Assembly (NCBI RefSeq): GCF_014652515.1
Contig: NZ_BMYY01000004.1
Span: 248,001 to 312,000 of the forward strand
DNA length: 64,000 bases
From: Bacterioplanes sanyensis
Lineage (GTDB): Bacteria; Pseudomonadota; Gammaproteobacteria; Pseudomonadales; Oceanobacteraceae
Reading direction: 5' to 3'
Under the pieces are notes generated by a model, which was not told the origin of the DNA, did no database searches, and saw only the letters and a list, made by a program, of their open reading frames with translations. Of this stretch, positions 18,318-26,654 are shown piece by piece (position 1 is the stretch's first letter; every line of letters starts with the position of its first letter). Made by a program: the position numbers and the translations under genes.

Positions 18318-19162
18318 TGCTAGTGCTGAGCAAAATACTGATCACCTTTGCCAGCGTTTGCTTGCTGGCCAGTGTGGCCGAGCGCTTAGGGCCACGCTAC
18401 GCCGGACTGCTGGCTGGCTTTCCCCTCGGCACTGCCATCGTGCTGTATTTTTTTGCCCTGCAACAAGGCGATGAATTTGCTGGCAGCAGCGCGGTGTTTA
18501 CCCTGGCGGGTTTGTCTGGCGCTTTGGCGTTTGCTTGGGGGTATTGGCAAGTCACACGCAGGCGCCCCCAACTCAGTTTCTTGCCTGTTGCTGCGTTTGT
18601 GGCACTGCTGTGTTTTGTTGGAGCGATCTGGCTGCTGCAACATTTGCCAGCCAACCGCATTGCCTCACTCGCCGTCACCCTGATCGCCATCCTGGTGTTT
18701 CACCGATTACAACGTGGCATAGAGCCATGCCATAAAATTGACCCAGCTGCACAACCAAAACACGGTCATTCTTTCCTGAGTCGTTCTTTTCTAAACCCAG
18801 TCGTTCTAAATCATCCCATTGCCAGCTTGGTTTTTCGTGCGGCGCTGGCCACCCTGAGCGTTGTGCTGATTACGGCGATGGGTAACTGGTTGGCACCTTC
18901 GCAAGCGGGATTATTGGCGGCTTTCCCGGTGAGTTTCTTCCCACTGATGTTACTGCTGCACATTCGCTACGGTGCACAGGTATTGGCGGCCAGCATTCGC
19001 CACTATCCAACCGGCATGGGTGCACTGCTGAGCTATTGCTTAACCGTCAGCTACAGCTATCCGTATCTAGGGCGCGATATAGGTACCTTGGTCGCGTTAG
19101 TCATGGCTTGCATTTACCTGTTGCTTAATCATTATTTCAGCCAAGCCCAAAGCCGCCGATAA
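18314..19162 (+). CDS. Membrane protein with internal duplication, function unknown
   Basis: 282 residues, about eight hydrophobic segments in two halves. The halves look related: RYAGLLAGFPLGTAIVLYFF in the first matches SQAGLLAAFPVSFFPLMLLL in the second, separated by a polar linker (CHKIDPAAQPKHGHSF). Such a tandem repeat is common in small transporters. The start overlaps the tetR stop (ATGA), so it is translationally coupled to the repressor and probably part of the same response. No family was recognised. Confidence 0.8.
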   Translation: MMLVLSKILITFASVCLLASVAERLGPRYAGLLAGFPLGTAIVLYFFALQQGDEFAGSSAVFTLAGLSGALAFAWGYWQVTRRRPQLSFLPVAAFVALLCFVGAIWLLQHLPANRIASLAVTLIAILVFHRLQRGIEPCHKIDPAAQPKHGHSFLSRSFLNPVVLNHPIASLVFRAALATLSVVLITAMGNWLAPSQAGLLAAFPVSFFPLMLLLHIRYGAQVLAASIRHYPTGMGALLSYCLTVSYSYPYLGRDIGTLVALVMACIYLLLNHYFSQAQSRR

Positions 19163-19188
19163 CTTGCCAACAGGCAAAGGACTTGGCC

Positions 19189-20286
19189 ATGGCATCGACC
19201 ATCAAGCTCGGCGCGGCATTGAGCCAACAGCTACACGACCACACAGTGAGTCGCCTGCCGGCAGAGCAGAAAGAGGCGCCAGCCAAGGGGGCTGCTGGCT
19301 TCAGCATTGAGCTGACCCTAACCTCGGGGCAGCGCATTCAAGTGCAATTTGCCCAACGCTTAAACGGCAGCTTGAAACACTTTTCCATCGCCAGCAGCAG
19401 CGAGCTCAGCAGCAGCAGCGAGCAGCAAATGCGCCAACTGGTTCGAGAGCTGGGCTACAGCGTCAGCGCCTTATTTGCTGGCAGCGAGCACTCAGACCTG
19501 TTTGCGGCCCTACGCCATAGCGACGTTAAAACAGTCGACCTGCAAGCTTGGCACAACCAGGGTAACAGCCAACAACAGTTAAATTTACAGCAGCAACGCC
19601 ACAGCGATGGCGCCTTGGATATGGACGGTCATTGGCAACAACGGCAAGACAATCAATACAGCGAGCATGACTTTGATGTTTTTCGCCGCGGCTTCGATCA
19701 AGCCGCGCTACTGGGGCACAACGACTTGGCTTGGCTGCAACAGCAAATACAAACCTCCAGCGACGGTTTAGCGCCACAAGTCAGCAGCTTCTTTGAGTCG
19801 GCGATGAACGCCTTGTTACAGCGCGCCGAACAAGGGCAGCAATGGTTACAGCGTTTGGGCAGCGATGCGGCCAGCGCCCAGCAGTTTATTGCACAAACCG
19901 TGGAGCAACTGGCGCAGCCCTATTCCCCCGCCGCCAGCAATGCCTTGCCTGATTTTCGCGCAGAGTTTTTTAGCCGCAGCCAGCAGCAAGGCCAACCCCC
20001 TGACGAACAGCTGGCGCTAAAACTGACGCAAACCAGTTTTAAAGGACAGCAAGATGAGCATGGCGTCGCCTTTGCCAATCAAATCCGGCGATTGGATATG
20101 TGGCGTTTATTGGATGGCCAACAGCAGCACATTCAAACCCGCTGGCAACAACGTGAAGAAGTGAGGCACAGGTACGACAACGGTGTATTAACCGAGACGC
20201 AGTACCGGCTGGATTCACAGTGGCAGCAACAGCGCCCGGGGCAGCTGCCCAAGCGCCAGCAAGTTCATTTGATCGCAAAGGGTTAA
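19189..20286 (+). CDS. Gln/Ser-rich protein, unknown
   Basis: About 365 residues, soluble, without signal peptide or membrane segments. It is very rich in Gln and Ser. The N-terminal part (FSIELTLTSGQRIQVQFAQRLNG) looks like beta strands; the middle is helical, and the C-terminus has an AYRYD-like beta region (RHRYDNGVLTETQYRLDSQWQQQR). The ATG at 19189 follows AAGGA by 7 bases. It may be co-transcribed with the upstream membrane gene (26-bp gap). I do not recognise it. Confidence 0.75.
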   Translation: MASTIKLGAALSQQLHDHTVSRLPAEQKEAPAKGAAGFSIELTLTSGQRIQVQFAQRLNGSLKHFSIASSSELSSSSEQQMRQLVRELGYSVSALFAGSEHSDLFAALRHSDVKTVDLQAWHNQGNSQQQLNLQQQRHSDGALDMDGHWQQRQDNQYSEHDFDVFRRGFDQAALLGHNDLAWLQQQIQTSSDGLAPQVSSFFESAMNALLQRAEQGQQWLQRLGSDAASAQQFIAQTVEQLAQPYSPAASNALPDFRAEFFSRSQQQGQPPDEQLALKLTQTSFKGQQDEHGVAFANQIRRLDMWRLLDGQQQHIQTRWQQREEVRHRYDNGVLTETQYRLDSQWQQQRPGQLPKRQQVHLIAKG

Positions 20287-20356
20287 CCCCCCGTTGCTAT
20301 GCACCATAACGCTGACTGCAACTCACGGTTTTTGAGATGTGAAGGCGCCGGCCTGT

Positions 20357-20365
20357 TGATATACT
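20357..20365 (+). promoter_or_regulatory. Extended -10 promoter for the gene at 20422
   Basis: TGATATACT followed by CGCGTGC is nearly identical to the box before the TatD gene. A leader hairpin (GCCCGA/TCGGGC, 20377-20393) follows in the 5' UTR. Confidence 0.45.
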
Positions 20366-20421
20366 CGCGTGCTTGCGCCCGAGCAAATCGGGCATGATGG
20401 CTATTTATACAAGAGGTTTGC

Positions 20422-20982
20422 GTGAGCACAGAATCCACCCCCAGTCAGTTTCAGGATACTCAGCAACTGCTTAGCGAGGACGGTTTTCGCGTCAGCAACA
20501 TCTGGTATCACGGCACCGCATCCGGTCTGTTGGAGTCGATTCAGCAACAGGGTTTAAAAGGCGCCGGCGACGCCGAGCTGATGTCACGCCAGCAGCATTT
20601 GCTAAAAACCATTGGTCACAGCAGCATCGGCAGTGACGACCCCGTGTTTTTAACCCAGAGCAAAGAGCTGGCGTATTTCTGGGCACAACAAAAGACCCAC
20701 AGCCGCAACTTGGCCTTTCAACAAAACGAAGCGCCCGTCGTCATTGCAGTGACTCTGGCGGATGAGGAGCAATCCAGCGTTCGTCCAGATGCCGGTGGTG
20801 CGGCCTTGGTACTAGAGCCAGGCAATGCCTACATAACCTTTCTCAAAGCGCTGTATGAAGCGCACGGCCACACTTTGGAAGATGCCAACCCGCTGGCCAT
20901 GCCACGCGATTATTTCCTCAATAAGTTAGGTCTGGCATACCGCCAAGCCCCCATTGCTGCTGACGCCTTAACCGTGCTTTAA
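20422..20982 (+). CDS. Possible ADP-ribosyltransferase-fold protein
   Basis: 186 residues from a GTG start with AAGAGG 5 bases upstream. The segment IWYHGTASGLLESIQQQGLKG followed by PVFLTQSKELAYFWAQQ and then APVVIAVTL has the order seen in ADP-ribosyltransferase-like folds such as Tpt1/KptA and related toxins: H-G-T, a helix ending in GL, a strand with L-T/S, then a helix. The His would be H29-like in the first motif. A convincing third catalytic Glu is not evident, and no antitoxin gene is adjacent. The family assignment is a hypothesis; the coding call is firm. Confidence 0.8.
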   Translation: MSTESTPSQFQDTQQLLSEDGFRVSNIWYHGTASGLLESIQQQGLKGAGDAELMSRQQHLLKTIGHSSIGSDDPVFLTQSKELAYFWAQQKTHSRNLAFQQNEAPVVIAVTLADEEQSSVRPDAGGAALVLEPGNAYITFLKALYEAHGHTLEDANPLAMPRDYFLNKLGLAYRQAPIAADALTVL

Positions 20983-21899
20983 CTGGAGCACGGCGGCGCT
21001 ATGTTCTGGCTGCAGTAGGTTTGCTTTAAAAAATCGATAAACGCGCGCACCACCGGATTGGGATAAGTGCGCGCAACGTAAACGGCATACACCCGACCGC
21101 CATCGCCACCTTGCAGCCCAGCCTGCCAATCGGTTAAGCAGGGCTCTAACTTAGCCTGCTCGATGGCCGGCTGCAGCAGCCAGCGCGGTAGCTGAACCAC
21201 GCCGGCACCGGCTTCTGCCGCGGCCAATAAGGGAATGCCTCCGCGTGAACTGAGCGTGCCTTGCGGAGCAACACGGACTTGCTCTCCCTGGCGACGAAAG
21301 TGCCAGTAGCTGCGCTGTCTGCCGCGGCTCAACAGCAAGCAGTTGTGCTGCAGTAACTCCTCCGGCAGCGTCGGTTTGCCATGGCGCTGCCAGTAGCTCG
21401 GCGCCGCTGCCACCCAGGTTTCATTGCTCATCAAACTCAAGGCTTTAAGCCCTGAGTCTGCCGGGCGGCCGATGCGAATGGCCACGTCGACGTCTTCTTC
21501 TAACAGGTCGATCAGACGATTTTCATGGGCAATGTCGAGCTGCACCTGCGGAAACTGCTGCATAAAGTTCGTCAATTTAGGCGCCAACTGCACCGTGCCA
21601 AAGGCTTCAAATACTGAAATACGAAGCGGCCCAGCAACTCGCTCAGGGTCATCTTGCACGCAATATTTCAACTCGTCGGCCTGTGCGACCCACGCCAGCG
21701 CGCCTTGATAAAAGCGTTGGCCACTGGCGGTGAGCTTAAGCTGTCGGGTCGAGCGTTGCAGCAAACTGGTGCCCAGCTCACCCTCTAGCCCATCAATGGC
21801 GCGCGCAACAGACGAAGGTGCCATGTTCAGCACCTGCGCGGCCTTAGAAAAACTGCCCTGCTCCACCACCTTCAAAAACACACGCGCCGCCGCCAACAT
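20979..21899 (-). CDS. LysR-family transcriptional regulator
   Basis: About 306 residues. The N-terminal winged helix contains VVEQGSFSKAAQVLNMAPSSVARAIDGLEGELGTSLLQRSTRQLKLT, as in LysR proteins, followed by a substrate-binding domain (PLRISVFEAFGTVQLAP). The ATG at 21899 follows AAAGGTGG. It is divergent from the AhpD-like gene, with two TGCA-n5-TGCA elements between, so that gene is the likely target. Its stop overlaps the convergent gene by 4 bp. Confidence 0.93.
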   Translation of the reverse strand: MLAAARVFLKVVEQGSFSKAAQVLNMAPSSVARAIDGLEGELGTSLLQRSTRQLKLTASGQRFYQGALAWVAQADELKYCVQDDPERVAGPLRISVFEAFGTVQLAPKLTNFMQQFPQVQLDIAHENRLIDLLEEDVDVAIRIGRPADSGLKALSLMSNETWVAAAPSYWQRHGKPTLPEELLQHNCLLLSRGRQRSYWHFRRQGEQVRVAPQGTLSSRGGIPLLAAAEAGAGVVQLPRWLLQPAIEQAKLEPCLTDWQAGLQGGDGGRVYAVYVARTYPNPVVRAFIDFLKQTYCSQNIAPPCSS

Positions 21900-21909
21900 G
21901 CTCACCACC

Positions 21910-21957
21910 TTTGCATTTAGTGCAAAACTAAAACAGAAAACCTATGCATTCTATGCA
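21910..21957. promoter_or_regulatory. Paired LysR-type binding sites
   Basis: TTTGCATTTAGTGCAAA (21910-21926) and TGCATTCTATGCA (21945-21957) share TGCA-n5-TGCA. The centres are 33 bp apart, about three turns, on one face of the helix. This is the usual recognition-site plus activation-site layout of LysR regulators. Confidence 0.65.
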
Positions 21958-22006
21958 AATCAGTCAAACCCTAAACTGGCCACTCATCATTCATGAGGAA
22001 CAACAG

Positions 22007-22498
22007 ATGAGCCGAATTGCTTTTCACCAAATCCTCAAAGACATGTTGGCCGGTTTAATGCGCACTGAAGACACGCTGAGCCAGTTAGAGTGGATCGACA
22101 CCCGCACGCTGGAGCTGGTGCGATATTACATTTCTGCGTTAAATGGCTGTGCTTACTGCTTGGACATGCACTACAAGGAAGCCTTGCATCATGGCGAGCA
22201 ACCCGAGCGTCTGCATGCCATCGAACATTGGGCCTCCTTGCCGTTTTATTCCGAGCAAGAGCAAGGCTTGCTGCGCTGGGCCAACGTTTGTGTAACTAAG
22301 CAGGCAGAGGACAGTGAAAAGCAGGCGGCCTTTCGCCAACTGCGTGAGCATTATGATGAAGCGCAAATCGCCTGGCTGACCTTGGTGATCAGCCAATTGG
22401 CACAATGGAACTTACTGGTCAAAGCGTTTGGTTTTAGTGCCGGGCACTATCAACCAGCACATCATCAACCAGCACATCATCAACCAGGGCAACAATAA
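22007..22498 (+). CDS. AhpD/carboxymuconolactone decarboxylase-like protein
   Basis: 164 residues from the ATG behind GAGGAAC. The motif NGCAYCLDMHYKEAL holds the CxxC plus downstream His of AhpD-type alkylhydroperoxidases, which act on peroxides with thiol partners. The helix ELVRYYISALNGCAYC is typical. The C-terminus ends in a His/Gln/Pro tail made of HQPAH units encoded by a 15-bp repeat. The divergent LysR neighbour suggests control by oxidative or aromatic signals; that is inference. Confidence 0.88.
   Translation: MSRIAFHQILKDMLAGLMRTEDTLSQLEWIDTRTLELVRYYISALNGCAYCLDMHYKEALHHGEQPERLHAIEHWASLPFYSEQEQGLLRWANVCVTKQAEDSEKQAAFRQLREHYDEAQIAWLTLVISQLAQWNLLVKAFGFSAGHYQPAHHQPAHHQPGQQ
22449..22487 (+). 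repeat. 15-bp tandem repeat in the 3' end of the AhpD-like gene
   Basis: Unit ATCAACCAGCACATC, about 2.6 perfect copies, in frame, encoding HQPAH units. Slippage would change the tail length by five residues without a frameshift. Confidence 0.85.
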
Positions 22499-22504
22499 AG
22501 CACC

Positions 22505-22541
22505 TAAAAAACGCCCGAGCCGAATGGCTCAGGCGTTTTTA
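22505..22541. terminator. Bidirectional terminator, AhpD-like gene / PAP2 gene
   Basis: Arms ACGCCCGAGCC and GGCTCAGGCGT (one C-A mismatch) with loop GAAT are flanked by six A on the left and five T on the right, so it works in both directions. It overlaps the last codons of the convergent phosphatase. Confidence 0.8.
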
Positions 22542-23230
22542 TCCGGCCGAATACGGCTGTGCCCTAACAGCCACCAGGAAATACCGCGGCAGGTAAAATA
22601 CACCAAAAAACCAGCAAAAATTGTATCACTTAAAAAATGCCCGCCCTGCATGATGCGCACTGCACTCATTATCACACCCAGCGCAATGCCCCAGTACAGC
22701 CAGCTGCGACGACGAAATATCCATGCCAACGCCATAAAATAAAACGCCATGGCTGAGTGACCACTGACAAAGGATTTGCCGCTACTTTTTTGGTTAATCA
22801 CAAACGCAGGAGTAAACGCATCTGAGCCGCCAAACTGCTCCACCGCACGCGGCCGCTCACGCTGAAAGCCCTCTTTGAAAACACTGTGCACCAGAAGGCC
22901 TGGCCCAATCAGCAACACCAGCAATAAAAACAACCAGGGTTTGCGATGCTTAGGGCTCACACCACCGCGCACAAACGACAGACCAATGACGATCAGCATG
23001 ATGGGAATTATAAAATGTGGCAGGTAACGAAATACCCAATAAATTGCTTCGTTAATGGGATGATTTGCTAGCGGCCAACCCGGCAATGACGGATCGTAAA
23101 ACCACTGGCTAACGATCAAGTCCAGTTGTGGCCAAGCCACAAACACCACCGCCAACGCTGCACATACTAGGATCGCCCCATGTTGTCGCCAAGCTTTCAC
23201 GCCACTACTCCGTGCAAAAGTGGCCAGCAT
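22529..23230 (-). CDS. PAP2-family membrane phosphatase
   Basis: 233 residues, about five or six membrane helices. The three PAP2 motifs are present: KEGFQRERPR, KSFVSGHSAMAF, and VRIMQGGHFLSD with catalytic His and Asp. Members dephosphorylate phosphatidic acid, lipid A or undecaprenyl pyrophosphate. The arrangement with an early FKEGFQRERPRA resembles LpxE-like and related lipid phosphatases. The substrate cannot be decided from sequence. Confidence 0.88.
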   Translation of the reverse strand: MLATFARSSGVKAWRQHGAILVCAALAVVFVAWPQLDLIVSQWFYDPSLPGWPLANHPINEAIYWVFRYLPHFIIPIMLIVIGLSFVRGGVSPKHRKPWLFLLLVLLIGPGLLVHSVFKEGFQRERPRAVEQFGGSDAFTPAFVINQKSSGKSFVSGHSAMAFYFMALAWIFRRRSWLYWGIALGVIMSAVRIMQGGHFLSDTIFAGFLVYFTCRGISWWLLGHSRIRPDKNA

Positions 23231-23255
23231 ACCCGATTTCTGCCGCCAGCCTAAT

Positions 23256-23280
23256 GGTCAGTTCGGCCCACTGACTGACC
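23256..23280 (+). promoter_or_regulatory. Inverted repeat upstream of the alkylsulfatase-like gene
   Basis: GGTCAGT (23256-23262) and ACTGAC, with a further TGACC, form an interrupted palindrome about 80-100 bp before the ATG at 23359. It may be an operator, or a leader hairpin. The 128-bp gap holds no other clear signal. Confidence 0.25.
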
Positions 23281-23358
23281 TTTACGAACCTGCGCCGATC
23301 TTCACGCCACGTTACCCTGCCAGTAACAGACTCGCTACTAATCTAGCTGGAGAACCTT

Positions 23359-25350
23359 ATGCGTCGATCTTTTATGCTTGGCAGTGTCCTTTTTGCGCTC
23401 ACCGCCTGCCAACCCTCGGCATCGAATAACACACAAATGCAAAGCCTACCCGCTGATAGCGCGGGTTTCACTGCAGCAACAGAAGCGACACGGCAACATC
23501 AGCAAGACGTCAGTGCTGTATTGAATCTACAGCAGCAAGATGACTGGCAACAGGCACGACGTGGTCAACTGGCCAGCGCCGATGATTTCAGCGTCCACTT
23601 GCCTTCCGGTGAGAGAATCTGGGATCGAGCGGCGTACCAGTTTATAAGCGGCGAGGCACCTGATTCAGTTAACCCAAGCCTGTGGCGCCAAGCTGGCTTG
23701 AATAACCTCTCTGGGCTGTTTGAAGTGGTACCTGGTATTTACCAGCTACGAGGGATGGACCTAGCCAACATGACGCTGATTGAGGGAGAGCAAGGCTGGA
23801 TTGTGATCGACCCACTGACTTCAGCCGAAACTGCAAAAGCAGCGTTTGAGCTAGCGCTGCAGCATTTACCTCAGCGCCCCATCAGTGCCGTGCTGTTCAC
23901 TCACAGCCATATTGACCACTTTGGTGGTATTAACGGTTTACTTCCGCAATTTGCGCTAAGTAACGACATTCCGATTATTGCGCCAGACGGATTTATGCAT
24001 GAGGCCACCAGCGAAAACATCGTCGCCGGTAGCGCAATGAGCCGTCGCGCTAGTTTTATGTATGGCAAGCAACTGCCACGCACAACTCGCGGCCATATAG
24101 GTTCAGGGCTGGGTAAATCACCGGCGTTTGGCCATCTCGGCATCATTGAGCCTAGCCACAACATTGATGACGACACAGAGGCCATGATTATCGATGGTGT
24201 AACGTTTGAGTTTCAATACACACCGGACTCTGAGGCTCCGGCAGAAATGACCTTTTATTTGCCCGAATTTAACGCATTTTGCGGTGCCGAGCTGGTCTCA
24301 CGTACCCAACACAATCTCTACACTTTGCGCGGCGCTAAGGTTCGCGATGCACTTAAGTGGAGCGGCTACATTGAGCAAGCACGCCAACGTTTTTCACAAG
24401 CACAAGTATATTTCGGCAGCCATCACTGGCCAATTTGGGGCAATGATGCCATACAGCAGTTTTTGATCGGCCAGCGTGACACTTATAAGTTTATTCACGA
24501 CCAGTCTGTACGTTTAATGAATAACGGTGCGACGGCGGATGAAATTGCACAGCAAATACGGTTACCAGAGAGTCTGGCAAACCAGTTTTCTAATCGTGGC
24601 TATTATGGCACTGTCAAACACAATGCCAAAGCGGTGTATCAATTTTATATGGGTTGGTACAACGGTAACCCAGCCCACCTAGATCCACTTCCAAGAGTCG
24701 AGGCCGCTTCTCGCTACGTCGCCTTAGCCGGTGGCGCTGAGGCACTACTGCAACACGCGCGGGCAGCATTTGAACAAGGCGACTATCGCTGGGCCGCTGA
24801 GCTGTTGAATCATTTAGTATTTGCGCAGCCAAGCCATAGCGAGGCCAAACGGTGGCTGGCACGCAGTTACGACCAGTTAGGTTATCAGGCAGAAAGTGGC
24901 CCTTGGCGCGACGTGTATCTCACGGGTGCGTACGAACTACGCCATGGTGCAGCGCAAACAAATCTCGATTTAAGGCAAATGAAGTCGGTCTTTTTACACA
25001 CGCCAGTCAGTCATTTCTTTACTTCTATGGCAACGCGCCTTAAAGCCGAGAACGCACACGATACCGACCTCTCCATCGCAATACACTTCAGCGACTTGCA
25101 GCAAAGTTACCGCCTCTGGATTGAAAACTCGGTCATGCATCATCAGCCCATCACCACAGCAGCTGATGTTGACGCAGAGCTGACGCTGACTCATGCATTA
25201 TTTATCGATTTATTGATTGGAAATGCCGGTATTAAAGACCTACTGTTATCCGATGATATCGACAGTGATGGCAGCCACTGGGATTTAATCACCTTTTTTT
25301 CACTGTTTGAAAAACCCAACCAGCACTTTGCCATCGTAACGCCGGAATAA
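23359..25350 (+). CDS. Alkylsulfatase-like metallo-beta-lactamase lipoprotein (SdsA1/BDS1 type)
   Basis: 663 residues. A signal sequence ends in the lipobox LTAC, so the protein is predicted to be lipid-anchored. The metallo-beta-lactamase domain (about 100-380) has the binuclear zinc motif FTHSHIDHFGG and later GAELVSRTQHNLYT and SHHWPIWG. A dimerisation/helical middle (YQFYMGWYNGNPAHLDPLP) and an SCP2-like C-terminal domain follow, the architecture of secondary or SDS-type alkylsulfatases. Such enzymes release sulfate from alkyl sulfate esters. Codon use looks more AT-rich than that of its neighbours by eye. GGAG precedes the ATG. Confidence 0.9.
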   Translation: MRRSFMLGSVLFALTACQPSASNNTQMQSLPADSAGFTAATEATRQHQQDVSAVLNLQQQDDWQQARRGQLASADDFSVHLPSGERIWDRAAYQFISGEAPDSVNPSLWRQAGLNNLSGLFEVVPGIYQLRGMDLANMTLIEGEQGWIVIDPLTSAETAKAAFELALQHLPQRPISAVLFTHSHIDHFGGINGLLPQFALSNDIPIIAPDGFMHEATSENIVAGSAMSRRASFMYGKQLPRTTRGHIGSGLGKSPAFGHLGIIEPSHNIDDDTEAMIIDGVTFEFQYTPDSEAPAEMTFYLPEFNAFCGAELVSRTQHNLYTLRGAKVRDALKWSGYIEQARQRFSQAQVYFGSHHWPIWGNDAIQQFLIGQRDTYKFIHDQSVRLMNNGATADEIAQQIRLPESLANQFSNRGYYGTVKHNAKAVYQFYMGWYNGNPAHLDPLPRVEAASRYVALAGGAEALLQHARAAFEQGDYRWAAELLNHLVFAQPSHSEAKRWLARSYDQLGYQAESGPWRDVYLTGAYELRHGAAQTNLDLRQMKSVFLHTPVSHFFTSMATRLKAENAHDTDLSIAIHFSDLQQSYRLWIENSVMHHQPITTAADVDAELTLTHALFIDLLIGNAGIKDLLLSDDIDSDGSHWDLITFFSLFEKPNQHFAIVTPE

Positions 25351-25625
25351 CTAACACAGGATATGTCAGCATAACGTACAATAAGCATTATCAGCCAGTT
25401 AAGGCGCCTTTGGATAATTCGGTGTAAATCGCCAGAGCCCTAAGAAGCACGAAACCGGTTTACCGCTCTCGTGCCTGCTTAAAAAGACCCCGATATTTCC
25501 CGCGCACAGCGTCTTTTACTGGTGCTTTTCATTCATTCTAAAAAATACCCACTGCTGACTCAGGACACAAACTAGTTACAACAAACATCAGCTACACAGA
25601 AGAACTGAAATGCCCTAGCGCCCCT
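25351..25625. other. 275-bp non-coding gap
   Basis: The gap follows the alkylsulfatase-like gene. It holds an interrupted stem (GCACGA/TCGTGC near 25450-25480, with ACCGGT inside its loop) and an AT-rich stretch. It ends in the terminator at 25608. I see no reading frame with a ribosome site. Confidence 0.5.
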
Positions 25626-25636
25626 CTAGGGCATTT
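25608..25636. terminator. Hairpin at the end of the AraC gene
   Basis: Perfect 11-bp arms AAATGCCCTAG and CTAGGGCATTT with a 7-base loop. The AraC stop codon TAG lies in one arm. The U-tracts on both sides are short, so strength is uncertain. Confidence 0.6.
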
Positions 25637-26654
25637 CTGACCGGCGACAGTGTGCACGGTATTGACTGGGCCGTTCGCCTTGCCAGCGCAAAAAAGAGCG
25701 GGAGAAATTACTACTGTCACTAAAACCTAATTGCAACGCAATACTGGTTAAATCTTCATCACTTTCTCGTAGGCGCTGGCACGCCAGTGCATGACGCACC
25801 TGCTGCAAGCAGAGTCTGAAACTAGTGTTTTCTTGCGCCAAAAAACGCCTCAGGCTACGCTCACTGATATTCAGTTGCTGGGCTATCTGAGCTTGGGTTG
25901 GCTCACCCCTCGGCAATACTGCACCTATGGCGAGCTGCACCTTGGCGCCGTACCCTGCTTGCTGGTGCTGCTGCAAATATTGTTGCACTCGCCGTTCATG
26001 GGCCGCCAGTAACCCAGTGTCGCCGATTAATTGCTGCTGCAACACGTTACGCCGAAACCACAAAATACACTGCGACTGAGAAAACTCCACCGGCACCTGA
26101 TACATCTGCTGCCAATAGTGCGGCTGATCTGGCCGCGCGCGGTGCAGTTCCACCTGGGTCAGCAACTCATTCGCTGGAAGGCCAGAAATGAGTTTGGCCA
26201 AACGCACCAGAGTCGCCATAAAAGCATCCAATGCCAGTGGCGATAGCGGCAGGCTAGCCAGTGGCGTAATGCGAATACCCAGACTATCGGGCCGGTGAAC
26301 CAAGGCAACATGGGCGCTGTTTGACACCATGTCATGGTACTGCACCACTTTTTCCAGCACTTGCTGCAAAGACGAGCAAGCCATGACCAGCATGCCCACC
26401 GCGTGCAAATGCATGGGCTGTACGTGACGCGATACAGATAAGCCAAATGCTCCATCCGCTGTCGCTTGCTCAGCCAACTGCCATAGCTGCGTCATACGTG
26501 CAATCTCAATTCGCTTATCCGGCTGGCTTAGTAACCTGCTTTCGCATAAGCCGACTTGCTGCAAAAGAGGTTGTGGCGCGATCTGGCGATGGCGTAATGC
26601 TTGGCACAGCGCCAATGGCCAAGCTGCCAGAGTGGAAGGTTCAAAGGCCTGCAT
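25626..26654 (-). CDS. AraC-family regulator (OruR/ArgR-like group)
   Basis: 342 residues. The N-terminal ligand domain (about 20-210, beginning LCQALRHRQIAPQPLLQQVGL) belongs to the long AraC type used by OruR-like and Arabinose-binding-type regulators. The C-terminal double helix-turn-helix contains AQIAQQLNISERSLRRFLAQENTSF and SIALQLGFSDSSNFSRSFLRWQGERPSQYR. It overlaps the end of the hydrolase gene by 14 bp, both on the minus strand, so it probably regulates or is co-expressed with that hydrolase. Confidence 0.93.
   Translation of the reverse strand: MQAFEPSTLAAWPLALCQALRHRQIAPQPLLQQVGLCESRLLSQPDKRIEIARMTQLWQLAEQATADGAFGLSVSRHVQPMHLHAVGMLVMACSSLQQVLEKVVQYHDMVSNSAHVALVHRPDSLGIRITPLASLPLSPLALDAFMATLVRLAKLISGLPANELLTQVELHRARPDQPHYWQQMYQVPVEFSQSQCILWFRRNVLQQQLIGDTGLLAAHERRVQQYLQQHQQAGYGAKVQLAIGAVLPRGEPTQAQIAQQLNISERSLRRFLAQENTSFRLCLQQVRHALACQRLRESDEDLTSIALQLGFSDSSNFSRSFLRWQGERPSQYRAHCRRSEMP

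Noticed and set aside
20422-20982. Toxin-antitoxin system around the ART-like gene
   Set aside because: No small partner gene is present on either side; the neighbours are a 365-residue orphan and a LysR gene.
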